Assembly: GCA_037576215.1 (NCBI GenBank)
Contig: JBANDB010000013.1
Coordinates: forward strand, 992,001 to 1,056,000
DNA length: 64,000 nucleotides
Direction of reading: 5' to 3'
From: Armillaria gallica
Lineage: Eukaryota > Basidiomycota > Agaricomycetes > Agaricales > Physalacriaceae
Positions 45,774 through 58,413 of this stretch are shown piece after piece. How positions within the stretch are numbered: the first letter of the stretch is position 1; each line of letters starts with the position of its first letter. The notes beneath the pieces were generated by a model. The model was not told the origin of the DNA. It made no database searches and worked only from the letters and a program-made list of their open reading frames with translations. The position numbers and the translations under genes are program-made.

Positions 45774-47640
45774 TTACCGTGCATATGGGTGGTAGTTGTG
45801 CTGTCCCCGCTGTGCTGCTCTCTGAGGACCAACCCCAGGGCCACCAGGGCCACCGCGGGGGCCCCTCGGAATGTTGGGGTTCAGGTTCGTCGCACCGGTC
45901 CCCTGCATCATACCGCCTCTGCCCATACTCATACCTCCACCACCCATACCCATACCCATAGCGCCCATATTACCCATTCCTCTCATGTTCCCAGGACCCC
46001 CAAAGCCAGTATTAGCCATGCTGGCCATCATCGGGTTCATACCAGCCATCATCGGGTTCATGGCGCCACCACCGGTCATCTGGAACATGCGTGTGTACAG
46101 CTGTGCTAAAGCTTGGGGGTCGAAAGGTGTATTTCCAGTTCCAGTGGCAGCCATGGGGTTGCTGAAGTTAGCTTGGGCGGCAACGGCACCAGCGCCTCTA
46201 CCAACGGCAGCAGCCGCAGTGTAGTCTCCGCCGGCCTGATTGTCTTCGCTGTAATTATCCCGCTGATACCTTGGCTGGGCCAGCTTTACGTCAATCTGCA
46301 GCAAGTTAATTTCAACATGTTACGATAGCTAGAAGACACTTACTAATTTACCATCGATTTCCAAGTTACCGAAACCCAGGAATGGCTGGACGTTGGTATC
46401 TTCAAAGGAGATGAAGCCAAAGCCTTTGCTTCTGCCCGTCTCCCGGTCCAACATGACTGTCGAGTCAATGACCTTGCCAAATTGTGAAAAGAATTCGCGC
46501 ATGGACTCGGAGGTCACACTGCCTGCAAGACCACCTATGAAGAGCTTCGTCGCACGCTGATGTTCTTGCCGAGGGATAGCTCGCTTAGGGTCAATCTGGG
46601 ATCAAATTAATATCGACATTCATCTTTAGTTCATAGGTCAACGTACTGCTTTGCCATCAAGGAAATGTTCCTTGACCATTACGGCGTTCACACTGGCAGG
46701 GTCGTCAAAGGTAAGGAAGGCAAAACATCTCGACCTTCCGCCCGCATCACGCATAATCGTGCAAGCGTCGACTTTTCCGAACTGCGAAAAGTAATTACGG
46801 AGAGATTCTACGGCAAAACAGTAAGTACTACGCGTTAACACAACACTTCATATATCTACCATCCGTTGTATCCCAATTGAGACCACCAATGAACATCTTG
46901 CTATAGAGTCGAAGTGTGCCAGAGACGATAGAGGCGACATTGACGAAGATACGACGGAAGACATGCAGAGAAAAAACAGAGAAATTGCTATTAGTATCAG
47001 TAGGCTAGGACAGAATTGTCGCAACGAGGATGATAAAATAGAGACGCTACTGTTTGTGCATAGCCTAGCCTAGTCGTAGACAACGCAGATATGCTAGGTG
47101 CTGGTGTAGATGACAGACGGACCGACTACGCGACAGTCATCTAAAGATGCTGGATTACAGTAGACGTGATGCCACAGCGCCCTGAAACAAATGATGATGG
47201 ACGGATATCTTACCCCTCGTCCTTCATTTCTGAGGGCCGTATGGTCCGCTCAGCAACTGAGATGTTCTGGTAACCTCCATCAGCCCGCGAGGAGTCCCCG
47301 TAATCATCCTGCGGCTGCTCGTACGTTGGAATTTGCTGTGTCGGCGGCAATATCGTAGGCGCAATGGGCGTTTGGACCGTCGGTGTCGAGAAAACAGGTG
47401 TCCTAACATCAATTGAAGGTGGTGAAGGCTTTGCTGGGGCAGTTTCTTGTGGTCTCGAGGCCGGCGTCGGTGTTGACTCTTGGTGCGCTTGTTCCGGGGC
47501 TGCCGTCGCTTTTTCATCCGGCGCCTGATCAGCAAAATCGGTGTCGTAGAGATCTAAAAGGTGCATTAATGAGTATTTCTTGTCTAGAGAGACGAAAAGG
47601 TCGACGAACCGCCGTAGAGGTCAGCGTCGAGGTCAGACAT
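45774..47640 (-). CDS. HRP1: HRP1/Nab4-like nuclear RNA-binding protein (two RRMs)
   Basis: hnRNP of the Hrp1/Nab4/Musashi type, which binds pre-mRNA near the poly(A) site and shuttles with mRNA. MSDLDADLYGG-DLYDTDFAD starts at 47640. A Pro/Thr/Gln-rich N-terminal region follows, ending IRPSEMKDEG, then KMFIGGLNWDTTD after a ~300-base intron. RRM1 has ESLRNYFSQFGKVDACTIMR and an RNP1-like CFAFLTF. DPKRAIPRQEHQRATKLFIG is the linker into RRM2, with SMREFFSQFGKVIDS and RNP1 KGFGFISF. The C-terminal third is rich in Met, Gly and Asn with RGG-like ends (MGMGMGGGGMSMGRGG), typical of the family, and stops at 45774. The unusually long intron before RRM1 could be regulatory. Confidence 0.9.
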
Positions 47641-47972
47641 AGTGGTGGTAAGAAAGAAAGAAAAGTGGCGCCGCCGACAGACAGTCACAAAATGTTCCGA
47701 CATTTGTCACGTAACGCTTACGCGAGTCACTGATTATGTAACTCTGTTTTGCCAGAGCGGCCTGAACGGCCCGGCCGCTGGCACTAGTGATTCTCAGGTA
47801 CTTTTTGTTATCAATCTTTGAGGACGCATCTTAAGCACAAGGATGATTATCTGTCATTCCAGCGCCATAGGAAAAAGTTCGGATATAGTATTGGTGGATC
47901 CGATCGCGACATTGACCAAAAGGACAGAACTCGAATCCCGGAGCGCCGTCGACCCGCTCTCTGACTCATCCC
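47641..47972. other. Divergent promoter region of HRP1-like and PdxT genes
   Basis: About 330 bases between two divergent start codons. No recognisable motif or RNA gene was seen. Confidence 0.45.
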
Positions 47973-49104
47973 ATGGCTATCCAAGTAACGATTGGCATTC
48001 TTGGTGAGGGGACCAAAAATTCTGCCATAACAATCTAACAATGTTGGATTCTTTACTCAAGCTTTACAGGGAGCCTTCGCAGAGCATCATGCGGCGATAC
48101 TACGCCTATCTCTTCCCGTTCGCCCAGTGGTAGTGCTGGTCCGGACCCCCGAAGAATTGGCCGTCTGCGATGGTCTCATTATTCCCGGCGGAGGTCAGAC
48201 TTCCTCTTTATATAAAATCTACTTCATCGCTGAAAGCAGTCATTAGAATCGACCACCATTGCGCTTCTGGCACGCCTGTCGGGTCTTTTAGAACCGCTGA
48301 GGGAATTCGTGAAAATTAAACCTGTCTGGGGGACCTGCGCTGGCGCCATTCTCCTCGCACAATCTGTCGTTGGCGCGAAAAGGGGGGGACAGGAGCTACT
48401 TCAAGGGATATCGATATCGATTGCCCGAAATGGCTGGGGATCACAAGTACGAGGACTCGTCTGATTCTGACTGATCATGGATTCTGACACCGGACGTTAT
48501 AGGTGGAATCTTTCGAAGTGCCCCTTCATGTCGAGGGAATGAAAGATTCGGAAATGCCGTTCATAGGGGTTTTTATACGAGCTCCGGTACGTCACGCTCA
48601 GGTCAATCTGAAACGGAGGGGATATCTTTGAGGCAGTATCATCTGTTTCTTTGCCAGCGATACACCTCTAGAGTGTTCTGTAGGGCCAGAATGGTGTCCT
48701 AGAGTCAGCCCCAGTTGTCGTGATCACTCTATTTGATCACCTCACAATAAGAATAGACATCAGGGCGCTCGCATGGTTTATAGTTTGCCTCCGGCATCCC
48801 CTCTGAAACTGGTTTTATAATTTATCAAAGTCCTCTATTGTTTCTTGGTGCCGTACTCATCTCTTTTGTGCAGGTCGTTCTCGAACTTTCACGTTCTCCA
48901 AAGGATACACCTATACAAGTCCTCGCTCGATTACCCGCCGAACTTTTACCCCCAGCACTTTCGGGTCTGGACGACACTGATCCAAAGACTATCGTGGCAC
49001 TTCGACAAGGCCACCACCTACTCACGACCTTCCATCCGGAACTGACTCCCGACGACCGTTTCCACGACTACTTTGTCAGGCATTGCGTGTTGAGCACTAT
49101 TTGA
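47973..49104 (+). CDS. SNO1: Pyridoxal 5'-phosphate synthase glutaminase subunit PdxT (Sno/Pdx2)
   Basis: Class I glutamine amidotransferase subunit that feeds ammonia to PdxS/Snz for vitamin B6 synthesis. ATG 47973 gives MAIQVTIGIL, then GAFAEHHAAILRL. DGLIIPGGESTTIALLARL is the glycine-rich oxyanion part. VWGTCAGAILLAQSVVG holds the catalytic Cys. NGWGSQVESFEVPLHVEGM and PFIGVFIRAP are family strands. The end LLTTFHPELTPDDRFHDYFV contains the His-x-Glu that completes the triad; the stop is at 49102-49104. There are about five introns; one before VVLELSRSPKDTP is long (about 240 bases, 48.59-48.87 kb). The synthase partner PdxS is not in this window. Confidence 0.93.
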
Positions 49105-49372
49105 GTGGGTGCTAGTCGTTAATGCGTTACATTACTACAGCTTAGAATTCCTTAGATTTAGAGCATGCGGGGTAGCTTATCAGTAATAATTATACAGCCC
49201 TTTACTGCATGTGCTTCAGGGACGCCCTCCATCTAAATATAGCACCAACACGGTGTGCAACCCACGGTGGGAGACAATAATGAGCATGGGCAATGCTTCT
49301 CGCGCGCTGCGATCCGGTCACCCGGGTGACGATATATAGTGCGGTGTCCTCCACGCAAATGACTCCACACCT

Positions 49373-51739
49373 ATGGTCATGTTCCTACGCTTGGTGACCA
49401 TTCTCCTCGGCCTGGCCGCCCTCACACACGGCGCGCGCCAAATTCGCAAGAGCGACATCCAGGCTCGACAATTGGAGGCGGCCAAGCGATGGCGCTCCGT
49501 ACCACAACCCACGGTCGGCATCGACGTCGAGCGGCGCGCAGGAGTACGGAATATCACGTTCTCTAATCCCAAGGCGTCCAGTACGTTATTATCACCTATA
49601 TGATTACGGCATTTGGCTCACAGGCAGCGTCGATAGAGTTTTTCGTCGATGGGGCAAGGATTCCTGAGGTCGACTTCGATGTAGGACCCAGCTGGTCGGG
49701 CCTGATGCCTATCTCTTCCAATCCAAATGAGACGCGAAAGGTTAGTGACTCCACACGGTGCAAGGCAGTATTTAGTGGTAATCGACACGTCTTGCGTTCA
49801 GCTGTTCTTCTGGTTCTTCCCTCCCGGCCCGCAAGGCAGCATGGATGATCTCATTTTCTGGTAAATCTAATATTTGATTGATATCTGCACCAGTCGTAAT
49901 TTAGGCTCTTTCAGGACGAATGGCGGTCCTGGATGTTCTTCCCTGGAGGGCTTTTTGCAAGAGAATGGGGTAAGCTATATCCCCGAAACTTTTTTTGTCG
50001 CTCACCGTTCCGTAGCCATTCTCATGGGGAGTTGGGACGGCAAAGCCCATCGTCAATGACATGAGCTGGACCAACCTCTCAAGTGTCCTATGGGTTGAGC
50101 AACCAGTTGGAACAGGCTTTTCTCAGGGAACCCCGACGATAAGAGTACGTTTCACCTCATCTTCTGTCTGGTACGACCAATAGTTGTCTCCTAACAGAAT
50201 GAAGATGATCTTGCGGCACAACTCGTTGGCTTCTTCCAACAATTCTTGGAGGTTTTCTCGGAACTGAAGGGGAAGAAGCTGTATGTCACGGGTGAAAGTG
50301 TCAGTGATATTCTCTTTTCATGTCCGCTCGATGATCGCTGACGAATGGTTCCAGTACGCAGGAATGTATGTTCCTTGTGAGTACAACTGGCCGCTACCAA
50401 TACATCCGATGTTGATATGTCAGACATTGCCAATTACATCTACGAGCATCCTGGTGAACTGGACTTGGATCTGAAGGGCATTTGGATTGCGGATCGTACG
50501 CATCTCATAATTCTTTCTGTTTCATGCGCCAATCACTACTATAGCCGTCATTGGATGGGATGTCGTCCAAGAACAGATTCCCGCCGTCGACTTTGTCCAT
50601 AAATACGAAGGAGTCTTTGCTTTCACGTGAGTATTAAAGCCGCCCTTGCACAAACTTTCGTTGAACGTGGTGATTAGGAAAGATTTTCTCTCCGAACTTG
50701 ACGCCAAGGCTGGAGCCTGCAACTACACCGGATATATAGAGAAATTTGCAACATATCCTCCCAAAGGCCTTCTTCCGCTTCCCGGACGGTCAACGGAAGC
50801 CGACAGGGGATGCGATCTATGGGACACCATATTCGATGCGGCTTTTACCATTAATCCCGCATTTAACATCTATCGTGTCTTCGACACTTTTCCAGTTCTC
50901 TGGGATGTTCTCGGGTTTCCGTAAGTGTCGGAGTCGCCAAGGGCCAACTATCACTGATTTGATTCCAGAGGATCTTTTGAAGACATTCAGTTGTCTCCAC
51001 TATACTTTGATCGACAAGATGTTAAGGAAGCCATTCATGCTCCAGTTGACGTGGAATGGACAGAGTGCTCTAATATCGATGTGTTCCCTCACGGGGATTC
51101 CAGTCCTCCCTCTTCGTTTACTGCCTTACCGAATGTTATTGAGAAAAGTAATCGCACTGTCATCGCGCATGGTCTCGCTGACTTTATTCTAATTGCTGAA
51201 GGGTACGTTAACTTCTTGATTTACTTCGCTCCCTGAATAACGTTCATTCATTCAGGGCGAGAATTGTGATCCAAAAGTAAGTATAAAATTTTCGCGGTAG
51301 CGCTTATAGAGTATTAACATTATCTATTTATTCAGCATGACATGTAGGTCAATCTCGCTGTTCGTGTTAAGTGATGGGTATATGGACTGACTGAATGTTT
51401 GATGGTCCATCAGGGAATGGGTTGCAAGGTTTCCAAACTCCCATAGAAAATGACAGCTTCATCGTTGATGGCGTTGGAACCCTGGGTACATCCCACACTG
51501 AACGAGGACTGACCTTCGTAGAGGTAGCACTCAGTGGACATATGTAAGTTCCAATTTGATATACACGACAGCACTCTCAACTGATCGTCGCTACTTCGCC
51601 ATTCGCAGGATCCCCCAATACTCTCCCAAGGTACGCAAAATTCCGGAAGAGCAGATGGTTCAAGCTGATCACTTTATCTTATTGTTAGGCCGCATTCCAG
51701 AGCATGCAGTTTTTGATGGGCTTCCGGGACACTCCATGA
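49373..51739 (+). CDS. Secreted serine carboxypeptidase, peptidase family S10
   Basis: Releases C-terminal residues from peptides in the secretory or extracellular space at acid p[21 protein letters not shown] is a signal peptide. [20 protein letters not shown] is the S10 oxyanion/binding motif. [17 protein letters not shown] follows, then the catalytic serine in YVTGESYAGMYVPYIA near 50.3 kb. The catalytic Asp lies in [14 protein letters not shown] and the His in VALSGHMIPQYSPKAA. All three triad residues are present, so the enzyme should be active. The end is FLMGFRDTP with TGA 51737-51739. Exons are joined by about 15 short introns. There is no membrane anchor at the C-terminus, unlike Kex1. 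Confidence 0.92.
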
Positions 51740-52006
51740 TAGTAACCAGTCTGAGAGTCGTCGGAAACGTGGAGTAAGCTGGTCATCTAGACCTGAGCTT
51801 CGTATAGGACAATATATTGCAGCATATTTTATGCCCATTGTACAATTTACTTCCAAATCAGCTTTGACTGGTGTACCTGCAAAAGACAACAAAGTCGGGT
51901 CCGACTTATTACGTAACAAAGGGCGCTCACCGGACCGAAATTCCGGGTTGGCCCAAATAACGTTGACCAATCACCATCAAGCTCTGCCAATTTCCAAGTG
52001 GTCAAG

Positions 52007-52765
52007 ATGCAAAACACCCAGATGCCGGGATCCCGGACGCGCTATGCCCTAGATCTTGATGATGTTATCGCATTTCCTGATATCGCCCATATACCTGTCT
52101 TTCCTCCGAACGAGAAAGAGAGCTGGTACATTCTTACCGAGGTTAGCTACCACCCGTATCTGCTTATTGATGAGCTACTGAAGTCGGACTTGCGCCCAGA
52201 TTGTATCAAATGAGTCTGTCTTTCGCCCAGTGTTCCGAGTGGAGGATAAACTTTCGGGAAATTATTGGGTAGTTGCCTACTACACAGACAATCCAGTCGC
52301 AGACGCCAAGGAATGCAAAGTGGGAAGCATGATTTGTATTAAGAATGGGATGCCCAAGCAGTTTGCGGATGGGCAATACGGATTTAGGATTGAGGATTCC
52401 TCGAACGTCCTGGTTCGTCGAGTAGGGAGCTCGATCTGTTTGACGATGATGCTAACGAACAATTACTTGCAGGTTCTCCCGTGCGGACTCGCAAAGCTCC
52501 GACAGTTAAACGCGGAACTGCATAAGCGCTCGGACGACGGGCTTCTCTCGACATGCGTAGTTTGCAACTCCCGTATAGGAACAGGGTGCGGCAAGTGCAA
52601 AACACGATATTGCTCGAATGTTGGCACTGTAATCTATGCCTCTATCCAAGCTCCTCAACTTTCTATTCTGCCTAGGAATGTCAGAGAGCTGATTGGCCTA
52701 AGCATAAGCCGATATGCAAGGTACTGAGGACACTGCATGAATGGAATCGTACGGACTGGGGTTGA
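52007..52765 (+). CDS. Small MYND-type zinc-finger protein
   Basis: ATG 52007 gives MQNTQMPGSRTRYALDLDDV. Exon 1 ends LTE at 52141. An intron with acceptor at 52199 leads to IVSNESVFRPVFRVEDKLSG and NYWVVAYYTDNP. A later exon begins VLPCGLAKLRQLNAEL. The C-terminus is a MYND finger: CVVC, then CGKC, RYCS, and after an intron EC-RADW and HKPIC, giving the seven Cys and one His in MYND spacing. It closes WNRTDWG with TGA 52763-52765. MYND fingers bind proline-rich peptides; short MYND proteins of this shape are abundant in Agaricomycetes with unknown roles. Confidence 0.78.
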
Positions 52766-53623
52766 TCGAGCCGCCAGCGCTCTCCCAGCTTCTTGGGTTT
52801 CCAAACATATTAGTCTTCGTTCGTGTCAAGTTGATACATATCTATGCATTTTTGGCACGTACGGCAACCATCTGCCGCTGTCAGCTAAAGTGTTTTGCAC
52901 CCGGAAAGCATGGGAAGCCGATCTTACGGTGTCGTGTAATTCTCTGCAGATCTTCTGGTAATGCTCTCATTCACTTTTCTCCCCGAACCCCGATTAATAG
53001 CAATCGAAATACGTAAGGACGCGTATCGGCAGCTATCCAGCTGTATGTGTCGTCATGTTCGGTGATGCGGACATCTTTGCAACTGCTGCCGTGCTTCACT
53101 TCCGACAGCAAAGCGAGTGGGCTGCTCTGATCTGGAAAACGATTTATTTCATCTGAAGTATATTACCGGCAGTTGTTCAGCGGTTCATATTGGTGGACGT
53201 GGGTATCCTTCTAATCGCTGCCGCGTTGAACTTTAAACTGTTAAACTGCAACCGGTGCGCTACTAGATGATTTATCTAAGTTTAGGTCTATCTCACAGCC
53301 CCTGGTCCAGGGGTCTGTACGAAATTGAGCAACATCCCTTGGAATCTCAGTCGGTCTTCTCGTTCTTCTCATCCTGGTCAGTCTGATACAAATCGCTATG
53401 TCAACTTAAGGCTGTACGTTGATCCCGCATGGGACACATATCGAATGTCAATGAGACTGTTTTCGACATAGGAGTGGCTGGTGTGAGCTATGATGCCAAG
53501 TATAAGTAGCTTGGTATACCTTGAGATTCGCCATTCCACTTTCAACCCAGACCTGGTGTCATCCTTTCAGCTTTCCCTTCAATCTTTGTTGTTGCTTCAT
53601 CTTCTCCACCCAATTCTTCGACA
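52766..53623. other. Intergenic region without recognised features
   Basis: About 860 bases. Short open frames occur, but none has motifs or splice support. The last ~200 bases should hold the promoter and leader of the small secreted protein gene. Confidence 0.45.
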
Positions 53624-54233
53624 ATGGCTCGTTTCTTTATCACCCTTTTGTCCGTAGCCTTGATGGCTTACTTCTTCCAAGTTGAGGCTGGTGGGTGGAG
53701 TGTTGCAAACTCTGATAGACGCTTTACTTATGAAGTTTTTAGTTCCTCTCCACAGCCGCCAGATCGGTGGCATTGCATGCAATGTTGCGCGTCTCAAGAC
53801 GGTTTCCAGCCTTGCGGCCACCAAATCTGCGGTCAAGAAGATTGATACCAGGTAAAAGCGCTGTCAGACTCGATTAATACAACGCATACTGATCGATGCC
53901 CTAGCAATTCCACTGCCACAGCGACTGCAGTCACTGACGCGCAGACGGGGTTAGACTCTGCTAGCGCCGGTATCAAGACCATCGCTGCCTCTCTCTTGAC
54001 GGGACAGACTGCTCCTGCTGATGCCCGCGACCAAGTCAAGAATGGGCTGCTTGACGCCCAGACGGCGTTGAATGGGATCACCACGCAAGTTGTTTCTCTT
54101 CGATCTTTATCTACATTCTTACCAACCATTACGACTATTGGTCAACAGAGGAGACACCGCAACTACAGAGGCCCTAAGCAAGCTCAGTGATACGATCAGC
54201 GCCGGCGGCGACGTCGTTGCTAACTGTAACTAA
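53624..54233 (+). CDS. Small secreted protein, HsbA-like
   Basis: MARFFITLLSVALMAYFFQVEA is a signal peptide. After an intron with acceptor near 53757 the mature part reads ACNVARLKTVSSLAATKSAV, then NSTATATAVTDAQTGLDSAS, GIKTIAASLLTGQTAPADA, LLDAQTALNGITT and, after another intron, EALSKLSDTISAGGDVVANC with a stop at 54231-54233. The Ala/Thr-rich helices with LLxGQxxPAD...R and DAQTAL are what I associate with hydrophobic surface binding protein A (HsbA) and related fungal secreted proteins. It likely binds hydrophobic surfaces or the cell wall (inference). The last acceptor is not exact. Confidence 0.7.
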
Positions 54234-54455
54234 GGCAGAGGATCGTTCGGTAGGGAAGAACGTTAGGTTGAAAGGTCTTGGACTCGTTGTACTTCAGTGC
54301 TCTATATCTTGCCTAGTAGTGGATCATTAGTTTTCCCATGTGATTGAGTCAGTAAAACTAGGCACAGAATGAATTCCTTTAAATAGGGATGGATGCTCCG
54401 GCCAGCTGATGCAAGTCAAGCCTAATTGATTACTAGATCACGTTGAAGAGTACTA

Positions 54456-55135
54456 CTACTGGGTACCCGACCGCCAAATGACCTTCCCGTCTTCATTCTC
54501 GAGGTACCCATCTTGTGTGAACAACACACCTTCTTCTTTGAGCAAAGCCAATTTACGATTGACCTGCATGCCTGTCTTACCCTCTTGTCCCCATTCACCG
54601 TAAAAGCCGCCGACAAAGAGGTTGTTGGCAATCACCCGATGACAGGGAACGTATGGGGCAAATGGGTTGTTTCTGAGGGCTCCTCCGACTGTCACGTAAA
54701 TGAACTCTAGATATTGTACCCTGGAGGGATAGTAATCATGTAACGCACCTGAACGCGGTGATCCTCCGATTGCTGAACTGACAGCCTTATATGTAGTTAC
54801 GTTGCCGCGGGGGATTTTTCGCGTAAAATCATAGACATCCCATTGGTGCGGCGTGACTTTCTGGAGTGCTTCTGAGATGATGCTGTCATCAGGGCGACCA
54901 GATGTTTCGTACCTTACCATCCTTGGTGCGATATGAAGCTCTTTCAGCAGGTTGGATGGGGTAGAAAGTATCACCTTGACCATTCAGTGTCACTGATGAT
55001 TCTCCGGACAGGCTGAAACTTACATGGTTGCTCCCGACTTTTCGCCACTTTACCTTGAAGTTCCGAGCCGAGAGGTGAACCGGATTTGAGGATGGATGAA
55101 GGAATAGAATTAACAGAAGTTCTTATAGCAGGCAT
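54456..55135 (-). CDS. Alkylguanine-DNA alkyltransferase / MGMT-type repair protein
   Basis: Repairs O6-alkylguanine by transferring the alkyl group to its own cysteine. The core shows VYDFTRKIPRGNVTTYKAVS, GGALRNNPFAPYVPCHRVIA with the acceptor Cys in PCHRV, NNLFVGGFYGEWGQEGKTGM and LLKEEGVLF. The start is uncertain: ATG 55135 (MPAIRTSVNSIPSS) with donors near 55023 and 54917 gives a longer N-terminus joining in phase to EALQKVTPHQWDV, whereas ATG 54983 gives MVKVILSTPSNLL. I prefer 55135. One further intron interrupts SPRS-VGGALRNNP. The gene ends at TAG 54456. Confidence 0.85.
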
Positions 55136-55367
55136 TGGCAGATGATAGTAGGAAGAACAAAGGCAGCTGGGCTACTTAGTCAGAACTAGTGGTCGGAGTC
55201 GGCAGCAAACCCTAAATTTGAACAAATGACTCGCGTCTGTCACGCCAAGTCCGATCACCTGACCGTGACATGCAGTCCCATTTTGGCACTGCCAGGTGCA
55301 AGTTGGAGTTCAACTTTGTTCTTGAACTTCGTTCCGGTGTAGGAATTTTTGTCTCTTACTTTCAACC

Positions 55368-56040
55368 ATGGCAAGACCATTCGGTAAGACAGGAACGGAT
55401 CATTCAATGTAAGTATATCTCTCCAGCAAAAGCCCGCAATCACTGATGACCGACGCACGCCGCAGATCTACAACTTCAATACGGACAGAGAAAGCCCGCG
55501 AAATTGAACTTAGTTACCTGCCAAGCCGTAGTTCTTACTGAATCCTATCTGCTCGAATGTCGTGTCCGGGCATGTCAGACGATTTTCGCTCTATTCAAAG
55601 CCGGGTTACAGCAGACGACCTTGACAGGCACCGCACTTCTGAGAAGGCCAAGACTCTACTGTACAGTGGCGTTCACTCATAGCACGAGGGAACTGCTCTC
55701 TGACGGATTTCTCTGGCAGGTCCTCTTTGCTCTCAAATCGCCGCCCAGCGGCTCGATTCTTCCACGATATTAGGCGACTTTGCCTTGTCGGCGTTCCGCA
55801 AAGATCGATCTTATACACCCGGCCCCCTTTTACAGGACTTTTGGCCCACCGCATGTTTACTTGATAGATTGACTGCGGTAAGCAAAATGCCAAGCTCGAA
55901 AGGCGGACTCGGACAATCTTCGAGCCCACGTCTAGTCCAATTCTCCTGCCCCATGGACGTCAGGGCTTCACGAGACACGTTTTAAGCACTGAATACGACT
56001 AATACAGGACTCTCAAGAGTTGCTTGGCCCTGCAGGATGA
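55368..56040 (+). CDS. Unrecognised small protein
   Basis: The model starts at ATG 55368 (MARPFGKTGTDHS). An intron from 55409 leads to STTSIRTEKAREIELSYLPS. A second intron with donor GTAGTT and acceptor GTCAG restores phase into DFRSIQSRVTADDLDRHRTS. A third joins to PLCSQIAAQRLDSSTILGDF, ALSAFRKDRSYTPGPLLQDF and WPTACLLDRLTA. A last exon gives DSQELLGPAG with TGA 56038-56040. About 125 aa, no signal peptide, family unknown. An alternative last frame stays open to 56149. It lies divergent from the MGMT gene. Confidence 0.5.
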
Positions 56041-56641
56041 TCCCAATAGACTACCATCGAAGCTTCGTGATCTTTATGGGAGATTCACCGCCAAGTCCAT
56101 GTCGTGCACTTGTGACCCTCTCTTTTGGCGGTTCGTGGTTGTGTGCTGATTGATACCGTCACGTCGGTGGTATATCTTTTCCCTGTTTGTCTGATTCTTC
56201 ATGTCTTACGAACCATCCTGGGCTAACATTCCCACGCTGGTGCCTTTCGAACAACGGGTAGGTGGAGCAAACCATACTGCGTCCCGCCAGGATTGCGCTC
56301 GGAGACGCCCTATCAAAGTCCGATGGAATGCCAAGAAACATCGCGACACTCAAAATTGTTACTTTTCCTGCAACTCTTTTATTCCCGTTCTAATACCGAT
56401 CGCCAAGGTATTCTGTGGACACGAACTCGCGTGTCCATCTATGATCCTCGTAAGTCCAAGGAGAGATCCAGCGACCTGGAAGCCTTCTTCATCGGCCCGG
56501 CTATCTAGCCCCGTACTGGCAGCACGAACATATCGTTGACCCGTATAAAAAGAGGAAGAAATTTATTGTCGGTTCCCCATCCCAACGATCCAAACCTCTA
56601 TCGGTTCTAGTGATACTCACAAGCTCCTTGTATCCATCGAC

Positions 56642-58113
56642 ATGCCTGCTCCCAGCTACTCCGTTGCTCTTGAGACCCCCGCTTCCGAGCCTGTGGCCCT
56701 AGCTCCCGTTGCTGTCGAAGAACCGACACGAGAGTCGGGTGTATACTACAATGCTCGCCTTGACCCCAAGAACTTCTTGGAGGGACCGCTGTCGCCTAAC
56801 CCTGCGACCCGCCTTCGTCAAATGCTTGCCCGCCCAGGCATTGTCGTAAGTCGGGCGATTACTTTGAAGAAAGTATATACTAATAAATTAATGAAAGGTC
56901 GCTCCTGGCATCTGTGACGGAATTAGTGCACGGTGCGCTTTGGAGGCTGGTTTCGACTGCCTTTACCAAAGGTGGATTTCGTTTTTGCGCGCGTTCCTGT
57001 ATCACTAGACTCATCAATGGACTTTTACAGTGGCGCCGCCACTACGGCTTCTCGTATGGGTCAACCCGACTTGGCCATTGCTACTCTCAATGACTTTGTC
57101 GGTGTAAGTAGCTCTTTCCTATCCTAGTTCTCAGGTAGCTTATTCTTATCATTCTCAAGGCTGGACAAATGGTTTCTAGTCTGAACCCATCGGTGCCAGT
57201 CATCGCTGACGCAGACACAGGGTACGCACCAACTTTATCTGAATCTGCCGACCTGATGACTTGCCCTCAGTTTCGGTGGACCTGCTATGGTCGCGCGCAC
57301 CGTCCGTCAATATGCCAGGGCAGGAATCGCTGCCTGCCACATTGAGGACCAGGTGCAGACCAAGCGGTGCGGTCATCTTATGGGCAAGCAGGTCGTCTCA
57401 CGAGAGGAATTCATTACTCGCATCCGTGCCGCCGTTATTGCTCGTGATGGTATCCCTGGGGGTTCAGACTTTGTAAGCATTACTGTAAGACCGGCATTCC
57501 CGCCTATGATACTGACGACCGGATAGGTCATCATTGGGCGAACGGACTCTGCTCAGGTGTTGGGAATGGATGAAGCCATCGCTCGCCTCAAGCTAGCTGC
57601 AGCAGCTGGTGCTGATGTCTGCTTTATTGAGGGTGTGAAGACCAAGGACTTGCTCGAGTCCACCGTCGCGGCATTGGCTCCTACTCCTGTATGTCTTCCG
57701 CTGCCATGTTGTGTACTTAATCTCAGATAATTCCAGGTCCTCGTAAACGTCATCTCTGGCGGCTTGACGCCGTCCTTCACATACTTTGAAGCTGAGCAAA
57801 TGGGAGCCAAGATCATCAGTGAGTTTTTCCGCATCCTACAGTCGCAGATGCTAATTATTACATAGTCTTTTCTCTGGTATCCTGTGTCGCCATGGCGCAT
57901 GCTTGCCGTGCAGCGATGAAGTCCTTGAAGAAGACAGGTACAGACTTTATCTCTGCCCAGGGAATGGATCCAAAGAAGTTCTTTGAGGTCATGGGTAAGT
58001 CCCAGCTTGTACTAATGACAACACACGGCTCTAACGTCTTGTTTTCTCAAGGTCTGAATGAGATTATAGAGCTCGATGCCGCGGCGGGTGGATCTGCATT
58101 CCAACTTGTTTGA
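56642..58113 (+). CDS. Isocitrate lyase / PEP-mutase family enzyme
   Basis: Member of the superfamily that makes or breaks C-C or P-C bonds next to a carboxylate (methylisocitrate lyase, dimethylmalate lyase, oxaloacetate acetylhydrolase). ATG 56642 gives MPAPSYSVALETPASEPVAL. LRQMLARPGIV-VAPGICDGISA opens the barrel. SGAATTASRMGQPDLAIATL follows, then the metal-binding PVIADADTGFGGPAM and the catalytic loop IEDQVQTKRCGHLMGK (KRCGH). FVIIGRTDSAQVLGMDEAI, AGADVCFIEGVK and VLVNVISGGLTPSF are later strands. The stop is at 58111-58113. There are about eight short introns. Catalytic residues are intact. Whether it makes oxalate from oxaloacetate, as in wood- and litter-decay fungi, cannot be decided from motifs alone. 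No organelle signal is obvious. Confidence 0.85.
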
Positions 58114-58413
58114 TTTTTAAATTGTTCCTACATGCATGGCCCACAGAGCAAATTACTAAACTCTAAACAAATATTTAATCAATTCAGGGTATTAGTAGTA
58201 ATTGGGCGTAATACATCACGGATTTCTTAGATGTCACTGTTTTTTATGGAGAAAAATATATCCGCATCAAAGCCGAAAATAGAAATCACCTCTTTAACCG
58301 TCGCCACGTTACTTTCCGAAACCGACAGCGACAAATTTCTTGGAATTGGTAGTAGGTATGGCCATATTCTGTGCATATAAAGGGCGGTTCCAATTATTTC
58401 TAGGCGTCCTTGC

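Noticed and set aside
45789..46328. Long plus-strand frames opposite the HRP1-like gene
   Set aside because: They are antisense shadows of the Met/Gly-rich C-terminus and have repetitive Pro/Ile/His composition.
52200..52212. Apparent frameshift and stop in the MYND protein gene
   Set aside because: An intron at 52142-52199 joins LTE to IVSNESVF in phase and explains it.
55530..55545. In-frame TGA in the small gene at 55.4-56.0 kb
   Set aside because: A normal intron (donor GTAGTT, acceptor GTCAG) removes it and keeps phase, so it is not a lesion.
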